From: an uncultured Bacteroidales bacterium
Lineage (GTDB): Bacteria > Bacteroidota > Bacteroidia > Bacteroidales > Bacteroidaceae
Reading direction: 5' to 3'
DNA length: 64,000 bases
Assembly: GCA_945833885.1 (NCBI GenBank)
Contig: CAMAFY010000001.1
Coordinates: 186,001 to 250,000, forward strand
Shown: positions 1 through 9,016 of the stretch, in pieces
Numbering within the stretch: position 1 is the first letter of the stretch
Layout of the letters: every line of letters begins with the position of its first letter
Position numbers and translations under genes: made by a program
Notes under the pieces: model-generated
What the model was told of the DNA's origin: nothing
Database searches by the model: none
The model's input: the letters and a program-made list of their open reading frames with translations, nothing else

Positions 1-997
1 TGGTACGGGGTATGGGGGTGATAAGTTGGGACTTTATCTTGAAATTGCCGACACCTCCGGAGAAATTTGCAGGACGGGGAGTGGGAAGTGGCAGCACTTC
101 GATGTTCAAGTCGGGACTTTTGCGCAGAACCTTGACGTTGATGTTCCCACCACCATTGAAGAATGCGTCTATGGCATCCATCTTTGTGTCGCGTTGCAGC
201 ACGTCGCATTCAAAGGAAATGCCGGGAATGGTAATCTTTCCTGTTTGTTGTGGGAAGACAATGTATTTAAGATTGGTGGCCACACGGTAGAGTCCATTGT
301 TCTGGCGTTCCGTATTTGGACTGAGATTGCGCGGAAGTTCGATTTCCTGTGTCCAAAATCCTTTGAGGTCAGGCTTCTGTTTCAGCATGACATTTGCCAA
401 GGCTACGCCTACTTTTGCGTGAACATTGTAGGTAAGCATAATGGGTTCCTGCTCGTAAACACGGTGTTTTGTGGCATCAACAGTAAAGTACAGGTCGCGT
501 TGTGTGATGGCAGAGCCTGCATTTTGCGGTTTGACGTAATAGTCTTCATCGTCTTCTTGCGGCTGGTTACCCGTTGATGCTTTGCCGTTTCCCTCCTGAA
601 CGTTGATGGACAACGGCTTTGTGCGTAATGTTTTTCCGTTGACCCTGATGCTGGCTACGGGAATATTGAATGTTCCTTTCTTATCCGCTTGTAGTACAAA
701 TGTGTATGTAGTATTGCTCGACTTGGAGGATTTACCGTTGATGTACTGATAACTTGAAAAATGGCTTTCGGAAGGGCCTACAAGTTTTTCAAATCCATTG
801 AATGCCGGACACGAAAAATCCGTACCCTCAGCATTGGAGAGCACGAATTTTACTTTGAATGGCAAACCGGTTGTTACCGTCTTTGGTGCCTGGGCTACAA
901 AGGAAACCTGTGCCAGGACCTCGGTAAAATGGAAGCCGGCACAGAGGATGGTAAGGGTAAACAGAATATATCTGAGAAATTTCGTCATAATCGTCAT
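1..997 (-). CDS. batD: BatD family protein (aerotolerance operon), C-terminus cut by window edge
   Basis: Minus-strand frame opens at ~997 (MTIMTKFLRYILFTLTIL..., signal peptide) and stays open to position 1; contains ...NGLYRVATNLKYIVFPQQTGKITIPGISFECDV...SGGVGNFKIKSQL, typical of BatD; follows batC. Confidence 0.85.
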   Translation of the reverse strand, partial: MTIMTKFLRYILFTLTILCAGFHFTEVLAQVSFVAQAPKTVTTGLPFKVKFVLSNAEGTDFSCPAFNGFEKLVGPSESHFSSYQYINGKSSKSSNTTYTFVLQADKKGTFNIPVASIRVNGKTLRTKPLSINVQEGNGKASTGNQPQEDDEDYYVKPQNAGSAITQRDLYFTVDATKHRVYEQEPIMLTYNVHAKVGVALANVMLKQKPDLKGFWTQEIELPRNLSPNTERQNNGLYRVATNLKYIVFPQQTGKITIPGISFECDVLQRDTKMDAIDAFFNGGGNINVKVLRKSPDLNIEVLPLPTPRPANFSGGVGNFKIKSQLITPIPRT

Positions 998-1044
998 CAG
1001 GAAAAATGGGAGAATGGACGGAGAGGCGTGGAGAATTGAGGATG

Positions 1045-1176
1045 CAACATCGGATGTCCGTATTGGAAACTTCGGAACAATCGATATGAAACCTTTGGTC
1101 TTTCAATGCGAAAGTTCGGAACAATTGATGTAAAACCTTTGGTCTTTTAATACGAGAGTTCAGAAGGATTACGATG
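1045..1176. repeat. 22-nt-period array, 6 units, divergent copy (locus A)
   Basis: CAACATCGGATGTCCgtattgg/AAACTTCGGAACAATcgatatg/AAACCTTTGGTCTTTcaatgcg/AAAGTTCGGAACAATtgatgta/AAACCTTTGGTCTTTtaatacg/AGAGTTCAGAAGGATtacgatg. Confidence 0.8.
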
Positions 1177-1211
1177 GGTTGTCGTGGCTTGAAAAGGGAA
1201 GGACAGACTGA

Positions 1212-1868
1212 TTACCAACCTTTTTCAAGTTGCTTGCGTCGCGGTTGCCCGGCATTCTCCATTTTTTTTCGGGTTTGTTGTTCTGCCTGTCGGGTGAGAT
1301 TCAGTATTTGTTCGACATTGTCCTCCGACATTTGCTGCTCATTGTTTTGCTGTTGTTGTTTATCTTGTTGGTTTTGTTTGTCGTTTCCGTTTTCTTGGTT
1401 CTTGTTTTGGTCCTGTTGTTGTTGTTCCTCCTGCTGTTGTTGCTGTTGTTTTTGACAGAGGGCCAGGTTGTATCGGGTGTCATTATCGTAAGGATTGTTG
1501 CGTAAAGCCTCTTTATAAGCATCAATCGCGCGTGAATAATCCTTATTGTTCTGATGAATGAATCCGATATTGTGGTATGCCATGGCACGAACCATGCGGT
1601 TCTCTTCGTTTTTTGCGGCATTCGCGAAACATTGCAGGGCATCTTTTCCGTTTTTCTGTGCCAGATAAGTGTCGCCCAGGTTGAACATTGCACGGCTGTT
1701 ACGGGGATTTTTCTCCAAAGCCTTTCGGTAACACTTCTCAGCCTTCGTCCATTCGCCACGGCTAAAGGCGCGGTTTCCCTGGTGAATCATGCCCCATTCT
1801 GAATTTTGTGCCAGTGTCGGGATGGCAAAGATTGTGAATAAAAGGAAAATATGTAGTAACCGTTTCAT
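1212..1868 (-). CDS. batC: BatC-like TPR protein with Gln-rich C-terminal region
   Basis: Internal start MKRLLHIFLLFTIFAIPTLAQ of the 1212..2204 ORF avoids overlap with batB; TPR motifs then Q/N-rich tail. Confidence 0.85.
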   Translation of the reverse strand: MKRLLHIFLLFTIFAIPTLAQNSEWGMIHQGNRAFSRGEWTKAEKCYRKALEKNPRNSRAMFNLGDTYLAQKNGKDALQCFANAAKNEENRMVRAMAYHNIGFIHQNNKDYSRAIDAYKEALRNNPYDNDTRYNLALCQKQQQQQQEEQQQQDQNKNQENGNDKQNQQDKQQQQNNEQQMSEDNVEQILNLTRQAEQQTRKKMENAGQPRRKQLEKGW

Positions 1869-1911
1869 AAGATGAATGGTATATGAGTTGTGGAAGATTG
1901 GATGTCGTGTT

Positions 1912-2934
1912 TTACTGCTGCTTCTGAAAAAGATGGAAACGGTTGTAGAAAGGATTCTTTTTGTCCAAGACAAACATCTCGATGAGGAGGATGATGAGGA
2001 GGAGAATGCCGACAGCCTGGAATTGTTCGTCGACGGCGTTACCATAAACCATCCGGGATTCGTTGTGTTGAAGTTTGGAAAGTTCCTGTTGAAGTTGGTC
2101 TTGTGCAAGGTTACTTCCGTCGATATGATAGAAAGAACCGTTGCCAGCCTCAGCGATTTTCTTGCACATTTCGGTGTCAAGATGCGTGATAACCACCTCG
2201 CCACTGTTGTCAGTGAGTAGCCCTTCCTCGGTAGGAATGTTTGCGCCTTCGGGATTTCCTATGCCCATTACATAGACATGCTTACCCTCCTTTGCCGCGG
2301 ATTTTGCTTCCTCAACGGCACCGCCTTCATGGTTTTCTCCGTCAGTTATGAGAACTATTGCCTTTCCTACACCCTTTTCCTGCGTGAAACACTTTGATAC
2401 AAGACGGATGGCGGCACCGATATTTGTGCCTTGTAGCGACACCATGTCCGTATTAATGTTGTCAAGAAAGAGTTTTGCGGATATGATATCATTGGTGATT
2501 GGCATCTGCGGATACGCTTCTCCCGCAAAGACTATCAGGCCCGTCTTGTCGTTTTGCATGCGGTCGAGGAGGGTTGATATCAGCAGTCTGGACCGCTCCA
2601 GGCGGTTTGGCATCACATCGGTGGCGAGCATTGACCTCGAAACATCAAGTGCAAACACCACTTCTATCCCTTTTTTCATCTCCGTCTTTGTGCTTCGACC
2701 ATATTGAGGCCGTGCAATCATAAGGATACATAAGGCTATGGCGATGCAGAAAATGGAGAATTTCACCACAGGACGCATGGTTGAACGGAGAGGGGTCAGT
2801 TGTCGGAACAATTGACGTTCGGCCAATCGTGATTCTTCACGCCGTTTCGAGCGTTCCGACACCACGAAACAGATGATGATGACCGGAATTATCAGAAGAA
2901 GATACAGATATTCTGGATGTGCGAATTGAAACAT
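1912..2934 (-). CDS. batB: BatB, vWA-domain membrane protein
   Basis: 340 aa; MIDAS-type VVFALDVSRSMLATD, terminal TM segments; operon context. Confidence 0.9.
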   Translation of the reverse strand: MFQFAHPEYLYLLLIIPVIIICFVVSERSKRREESRLAERQLFRQLTPLRSTMRPVVKFSIFCIAIALCILMIARPQYGRSTKTEMKKGIEVVFALDVSRSMLATDVMPNRLERSRLLISTLLDRMQNDKTGLIVFAGEAYPQMPITNDIISAKLFLDNINTDMVSLQGTNIGAAIRLVSKCFTQEKGVGKAIVLITDGENHEGGAVEEAKSAAKEGKHVYVMGIGNPEGANIPTEEGLLTDNSGEVVITHLDTEMCKKIAEAGNGSFYHIDGSNLAQDQLQQELSKLQHNESRMVYGNAVDEQFQAVGILLLIILLIEMFVLDKKNPFYNRFHLFQKQQ

Positions 2935-3149
2935 GCTGATGCTTTTTATGGCAGAAATGATGTGCCGTTCCAGTTTTCTTTTTGCGGCATATCATCGGAA
3001 ATTCTTAGTGGGTGTTGTGTCAAGTGTGGTATCTTGTTGTTCAAAGGCGGACAAATTTCAAGATTGCTTAGGTGGAAATGTGCCGACAAGCCATCCTTAA
3101 TGCCGCCGTCCGAACGGAATTTCATCGTGTCCGCAGGTAAAGAATGCGC

Positions 3150-4154
3150 CTAAGGTATGCGACGGAGAATGGTAATTCGGAGCAGAAATTCAATGATTAA
3201 TGTCAGCAATAGAGCAAAACCGAATGGAATATACGCCTCATAACGTCGGGAATAGTTGTGTGTCTTGAGTTTTACGCGCTCCAATCGGTCGATATCGCTG
3301 TAGATTTCGCGGAGTTTGTCGTTGTTTGTGGCAGCATAGTAAAGACCTCCTGTTATTTCTGCAATGCTTTTCAGTGTTTTCGGGTCCATATCGCTTTCCA
3401 CAGTGGCGTAGTAGTAACTGCCGTCTGGCATGATTCCCACAGGCATCTTCACCTTTCCTTGCTTGCCAACCGCGATGGTATAGATGCGAACTCCCTTCTT
3501 TTTTGCAATTTCCGCCGCTGTCAGAGGGGAGATGTCTCCGGTGTTATTGGCGCCATCGGTGATGAGTATGACCACTTTTGATGGTGCTTTGCTTGTCGCC
3601 AGACGGCTGACAGCATTGGTAAGTCCCATGCCGATGGCGGTACCTTCCGCGATGATTCCATGCTGTTGCAGGTCGCAATTAACATTCTGAAACAGGGAAA
3701 GCAGCGCCTGATGGTCGGTTGTCATCGGGCATTGTGTGAAGGCTTCTCCTCCGAAGAGCGTCAGTCCGATGTTGTCGTTCTTGCGTCCAGAGATGAATTC
3801 CACGGCGACAGCCTTGGCAGCCTCAATACGATTAGGTTGGAGGTCTTGCGTGAGCATGGAGACAGAAACGTCCATAACCATCATGATGTCAATACCTTCG
3901 ACCTCGGTTTCCGATTGTGGTGATGATGTTTGCGGGCGAGCCAAGATGATGACAAGGAGGACGAAAGCCAACATCCGCAGGATAAAGGGTAGCGGATGAC
4001 AGTAGTTTCGCCACGTTGCAGGCAGTTTTCGATATCCTTCTGTTGTGGCTATGCGGAAAGTTCCCTCATATCTGTCGCGGAGAAAAACGTACCATAGGAT
4101 AAAAGGTACAATGAGTAGCAACAACAAAAAGTATGCAGGATGTGCGAATTGCAT
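3150..4154 (-). CDS. batA: BatA, vWA-domain membrane protein
   Basis: 334 aa; DIMMVMDVSVSMLTQD, TM segments; operon context. Confidence 0.9.
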   Translation of the reverse strand: MQFAHPAYFLLLLLIVPFILWYVFLRDRYEGTFRIATTEGYRKLPATWRNYCHPLPFILRMLAFVLLVIILARPQTSSPQSETEVEGIDIMMVMDVSVSMLTQDLQPNRIEAAKAVAVEFISGRKNDNIGLTLFGGEAFTQCPMTTDHQALLSLFQNVNCDLQQHGIIAEGTAIGMGLTNAVSRLATSKAPSKVVILITDGANNTGDISPLTAAEIAKKKGVRIYTIAVGKQGKVKMPVGIMPDGSYYYATVESDMDPKTLKSIAEITGGLYYAATNNDKLREIYSDIDRLERVKLKTHNYSRRYEAYIPFGFALLLTLIIEFLLRITILRRIP

Positions 4155-4329
4155 GGATTTTCAATACTGTATTATAGATGTTCGGGAAGGCAAATGTAGA
4201 TGTATGGGAAAGCGAATGCCGTTTTTGAGAAAAATTCATCGGATTATACCGATGTAGAAAACAGAAGGAGGCATGTCGCAGATCAGAAATTCGCGACTAA
4301 ATCATTGAAGAACGGTATCACGATGTTCA

Positions 4330-5400
4330 TTAAAGGAAGTAAAGCCAAAGCAAATATCCTGTGTAGAACATCAGTGAAATGCTGCAAAAGAGCGAAAGGA
4401 CGGCAGCCGTTCTGAAGATGGTCTGGCGACGTTGTTGCCCGTTCTTGACGACGATTATGCGTTCTTTGGGTTGTGTATTTTCCTTGATTTTCTGCTTTGT
4501 GGTATGGATGTAATCGACGGCTTGCAGCAATGCACGGTCCGATTCCGCCATGCTTGCGGGGTATTTTGCAAACTTTACAAGGTCGGCGGTCTCAAGAATC
4601 TCCCTCAATTCCTCCAATGCTTCGGCATCACCTGTTGCATTCAGATGCTGGATGATCTCATTTGACGTCATTTCTTTCGAATTGAAATGGAAGCGTTCAT
4701 GGAGATATGTGCGCAGGACATCGGTCAAAGCCATGAAGTATTGCTTTTGCCAATCGCCTTCACGCTTTTGTTCTTTCAGTTCGTTGATGGCTGTCAGCGC
4801 GGAAGTTTGCGGAGGTGTTGGCGGTGTTATTTTGACACGTCGTACGACAGGTTTGGAGATGAGACTTTGGATGTAGCAGTATACGAAGACAATGAGCAAC
4901 AACCATACTGCCAAACTTTGGAGCATCAGCCAGGGTTTCCAGACGAATATCGTTTCAACCGGCGCCTTTAACGGGCGAAAATCATCGGGATGTTGAAGGT
5001 CTACATTGACAGTGTTTACTTTAAGTCCTATCTCATTCTTCGACAAGTATTTATGTCCGTTTACCTCAACTTCGATTTTAGGTATCACATATACGGCACT
5101 GTCAAAGGCCGTCAGAAGGTAAGTGCGGGTAAGTTCCCAATGGTTTCCGTCGTTAGTGACGGTGGTGTCGATGCTACCGGCTTGCAGCATTTCCACACCA
5201 TTGGTGACATATCCGTTCTTAAATTCGGGGAAAATCACCTTGGAACCCTTCTTACATGCCACTCTTGTCGACATTTTAACCTGCTCACCAATGAGGATTG
5301 CCGTGGAATCAAGGCTGTTGTCGACCACCACATCCTGTGCGGATAAGGTGCTTATGGAGAGGATGCCGAGAAATAATGCCAATAAATATCTGATGTTCAT
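4330..5400 (-). CDS. Bat-operon-associated membrane protein of unknown function
   Basis: 356 aa; signal peptide, Ig-like N-terminal part, central TM, cytoplasmic domain; between DUF58 and batA genes. Confidence 0.75.
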   Translation of the reverse strand: MNIRYLLALFLGILSISTLSAQDVVVDNSLDSTAILIGEQVKMSTRVACKKGSKVIFPEFKNGYVTNGVEMLQAGSIDTTVTNDGNHWELTRTYLLTAFDSAVYVIPKIEVEVNGHKYLSKNEIGLKVNTVNVDLQHPDDFRPLKAPVETIFVWKPWLMLQSLAVWLLLIVFVYCYIQSLISKPVVRRVKITPPTPPQTSALTAINELKEQKREGDWQKQYFMALTDVLRTYLHERFHFNSKEMTSNEIIQHLNATGDAEALEELREILETADLVKFAKYPASMAESDRALLQAVDYIHTTKQKIKENTQPKERIIVVKNGQQRRQTIFRTAAVLSLFCSISLMFYTGYLLWLYFL

Positions 5401-5841
5401 GGTGTTATCTTTTCTGTGGTGTGGGATGTTGCGTTGGAGATTGCAGATGGTTTTCTTATTCCTCCCTGCATTTGCAAACTCTATTCCAGCCCTTTTCGGA
5501 TGAGAGTTTTATCGTTCCGCTTGTTTTGGGGAAGTACAGAACCATGTTATAACCGCAATACTGTTCAAATCTGTACGGCATCAGGTGAGGTTTGTTTGAT
5601 ATGTTCATCCGTATGTATCAGCATTAGTACGATATATGGTGTGGCAAAACGAGTGTAGGAACAGGTGGTTTCCGCCGTAAAAGATTGATTGGCAGGAAAA
5701 CACAATCTGAAAAAACACAATTTAGATTTGCCGAAATTGTTTACATCTCCCCTCTTATTATGATGAATGTGAGGTTCATATTATGATAAATGTGAGGAGA
5801 TGATTGCTGAGAATTGCGGTACGATGCATGCCACTGTTTCG

Positions 5842-6741
5842 TCAAGCCCTGCGTCCGAACAGGTTTCTGAGGGGGATGACATAGTCTGTTCCGGTGGCAA
5901 CGTCGGCATAATCGACCTTGCAACGTCGGAAGATGGTGGCAAGTTTGTCGGAGATTTCTCTCCAATATGCGGCATGTGCTTCGCGGACTTTGCGGTTTGC
6001 CGTATCAATGAGCACTTTATGTCCGGTTTCAGCATCCTCCATTTTGACAAGACCTACGTTCGGAAGTTCTTCCATACACCGGTCAAACACCCTCACAGCC
6101 ACGAGGTCGTGGTGACGTCCTGCCATGGCTATCTTTCGGGATATGGGACTTTCGGGTGTCGCATGGCGGATGTTGCGGTCGAAAAAGTCGCTGATGAGGA
6201 ACGCAATGCACTTCTTCCGTTGCACACGCATCATGAATTCCAACGCGGCTGCAATGTCTGTCTTGGTGCTTTTCGGCTCAAAAGTCAGCAAATCGCGGAT
6301 GATGCGGAGGATATGTCCGCGTCCTTTGGCGGGAGGTATGAATTTCTCGCAATGGTCAGAGAAGAAAATGACACCGATTTTGTCGTTGTTTCTAATGGCG
6401 GAGAAGGCAAGCGTGGCGGCAATTTCCGTCAACAGGTCGCGCTGTGTTTGGATTTTTGTGCCGAAGTCCAGTGAACCCGAGACGTCGATAAGGAGCAATA
6501 CGGTGAGTTCGCGTTCCTCTTCGAAGACTTTGACGTACGTTCTGTCGAAGCGTGCGGTCACATTCCAGTCGATATCGCGGATGTCGTCACCCGGTTGATA
6601 CTCGCGGACTTCGCTAAACGACATGCCTCTGCCTTTGAATGCCGAATGGTATTCGCCGGCAAATACGTTGTTCGTCAGGGCCTGGGTCTTGATTTCTATC
6701 CGCCGGACCTTCTGCATCAGTTTCTGGATTCTCTCGTCCAT
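5842..6741 (-). CDS. DUF58 domain-containing protein
   Basis: Start MDERIQKLMQKVRRIEIK; SFSEVREYQPGDDIRDIDWNVTARFDRTYVKVFEEERELTVLLLIDVSGS is characteristic of DUF58. Confidence 0.9.
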   Translation of the reverse strand: MDERIQKLMQKVRRIEIKTQALTNNVFAGEYHSAFKGRGMSFSEVREYQPGDDIRDIDWNVTARFDRTYVKVFEEERELTVLLLIDVSGSLDFGTKIQTQRDLLTEIAATLAFSAIRNNDKIGVIFFSDHCEKFIPPAKGRGHILRIIRDLLTFEPKSTKTDIAAALEFMMRVQRKKCIAFLISDFFDRNIRHATPESPISRKIAMAGRHHDLVAVRVFDRCMEELPNVGLVKMEDAETGHKVLIDTANRKVREAHAAYWREISDKLATIFRRCKVDYADVATGTDYVIPLRNLFGRRA

Positions 6742-6888
6742 GTGGGGAAGACTGCTGTGAGTTTTGGGTGAAAAGTTGTGGTTATATGGGGTATAATGCC
6801 GTTTCAAAAATAGGGTGGTGAAGCGAAAATCCGCAGCATCCACGTGTCTATCAGCGTCGGTAACGGGCGTATTCTTCCGAAAACGTCA

Positions 6889-7896
6889 TTAAGGCACCTC
6901 CACTTTTGCAAGTATTTCAGAAATAATGTGCTCGGTTGTCATTTCTGCCGCTTCGGCTTCGTAAGTCAAACCTATGCGGTGACGAAGCACATCGAACGCT
7001 ACTCCGCGGACATCGTCAGGCACAACGTATCCTCTACGATGGAGGAATGCCAGCGCACGGGCGGCTAATGCCAGACTGATGGTGGCGCGAGGGCTGCCGC
7101 CATACGCGATGTAGGGTTTAAGATGTTCAAGATGATAGCGCTCGGGGTAGCGTGTGGCGAATACGATATCTGTGACGTATTGTTCGATACGTTCGTCAAC
7201 ATACACCTCTTTCACCGTCTCTCGGGCCTGGAGAATGGTGTCGATTCCGATAACGGGTGCAACCTTTCGTCCGGCAATGTCTCCTGCCATCGATGCGCGG
7301 AGAATCTTCTTTTCCTCGTCAATGTTGGGATAATCCACCACAACCTTCAGCATAAAACGGTCGGTCTGCGCCTCCGGCAAGGTGTATGTTCCCTCCTGTT
7401 CGATGGGGTTTTGTGTAGCCATTACCATGAATGGGCGGGGCAATTCAATGGTTTCCTCGCCAATGGTCACCTCGCCTTCCTGCATGGCTTGGAGCAGGGC
7501 CGATTGAACCTTGGCCGGAGCACGGTTGATTTCGTCGGCAAGCACAAAGTTTGCGAACACCGGACCACGGCGTACGCTGAAACTATCCTCCTTGTGAGAG
7601 TAGACCATTGTTCCGACAACGTCAGCGGGAAGCAGGTCGGGAGTGAACTGAATGCGGCCGAAATCGGCGTCGACCAACGCTGCAAGGGTGCGGATGGCAA
7701 GGGTCTTGGCAAGACCAGGCACGCCTTCCAGCAGGATATGTCCCCCAGTAAGGAGCCCGATGAGCAGTGCTTCGCTGAGATGTTGCTGACCTACGATGGT
7801 GCGGGACATACCATCTGTGAGGAGAGTTACGAACTCCGACTGACGGGTAATCTTGTCATTCAGGGCGCGGATGTCGGTATTGGTTGTCATCGTCAT
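6889..7896 (-). CDS. MoxR family AAA+ ATPase
   Basis: 335 aa; LLEGVPGLAKT, DEINRAPAKVQSALLQAMQE, ATQNPIEQEGTYTLPEAQTDRF. Confidence 0.95.
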   Translation of the reverse strand: MTMTTNTDIRALNDKITRQSEFVTLLTDGMSRTIVGQQHLSEALLIGLLTGGHILLEGVPGLAKTLAIRTLAALVDADFGRIQFTPDLLPADVVGTMVYSHKEDSFSVRRGPVFANFVLADEINRAPAKVQSALLQAMQEGEVTIGEETIELPRPFMVMATQNPIEQEGTYTLPEAQTDRFMLKVVVDYPNIDEEKKILRASMAGDIAGRKVAPVIGIDTILQARETVKEVYVDERIEQYVTDIVFATRYPERYHLEHLKPYIAYGGSPRATISLALAARALAFLHRRGYVVPDDVRGVAFDVLRHRIGLTYEAEAAEMTTEHIISEILAKVEVP

Positions 7897-8415
7897 AACG
7901 CTATTGTCTTATATGATGTGTTTGTTTTATTTTGCAGATTCTTGATGTTCAGGTTGGAAATGCCGTGACCTTATACATCCAAAATTGATGCAAATTTACG
8001 ATTTTCCTTAAGAATCTTATGTGAAATCCGTGTAAATTCGTGCATTTATACCTGCTTTTGCATCTGAATTGCGACGTTCTCCGTCAACTTCCATGCTTTT
8101 CTTCTCCATGACAGGCAAGAAAACGCGAGTGGAAACGTGAATGTCCTCTTTTATAAACGCGTAATCGATGAACGATCTCATGGTGTCATGGCTTCACTCC
8201 TGCGGAACAATCTTCAAAGTCGGTCTGGAGTTCATAGAATAGAGGATTGGAAGGAATGACGGAGGATCCGTGTTTCACGTCACTGACACGCATGATAAAG
8301 CGGTAGATTTCGCATCATGTTTTAGATTATGACATAGTTATGTCAAGATGATTTTCAGACCTCTTTTCGACGAGATGCAACCACCCTTATGACGGCTTTT
8401 GAAATCCATCAAAAA

Positions 8416-8503
8416 AAACATCAGAACTTTCATTGACAAACATCGGAACTTTAAGGTGTAAACATCCGTACTTTTTGATGAAAAGTTCCGATGTTTCCCA
8501 TCC
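8416..8503. repeat. 22-nt-period array, 4 units (locus B)
   Basis: AAACATCAGAACTTTcattgac/AAACATCGGAACTTTaaggtgt/AAACATCCGTACTTTttgatga/AAAGTTCCGATGTTTcccatcc. Confidence 0.9.
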
Positions 8504-8856
8504 TGTATCCCGAGCAATGTTCGAGTCTTAGCAAATGCGGTTTTTCATGGGCTACGCCCCTTTTGAGGAAGGCATTTGGATTTTCCGGAAAAAAACTATG
8601 GTTGATGAATAAATTTTCTTGAATTTGGTACTGGAAGCCTCTCATGTTATTCTGTAATTTTTCAAAGGATATGGATATTTGTTCACATATTTTGAATACA
8701 TAACCCTTACAAAATGGTAATACAAGAAATATGGTTTTTATAGAATCTTTTCGGTAGAAATGCTAAAAGAACGGATAAGCGGGACGCTAATCTATGCCGA
8801 ACAACAATAAAAAGTCTATAAAAGGTGAAAGGAAAACAAAAAATCCCGCGTAAAAG

Positions 8857-8888
8857 TTTGTAAGTTCACACGATTTAATGTATTTTTG
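8857..8888 (+). promoter_or_regulatory. Bacteroidetes sigma-ABfr-type promoter upstream of nqrA
   Basis: TTTG - 20 nt - TATTTTTG. Confidence 0.7.
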
Positions 8889-9016
8889 CACGGAAAAATG
8901 TATGTGCATCTTTCATGGAAGTGTAAAAGAATGGGTCTACAACCTTTGCGGCAGATATAAAATCCGCGGCCATAAATTAGAAAAAGAGAAACAAATATAT
9001 ATTCAAAAACCATATT

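Noticed and set aside
8416-8503. CRISPR interpretation of the 22-nt arrays
   Set aside because: Repeat core (15 nt) and spacer (7 nt) are far too short, cores vary, and no cas genes are in the window.
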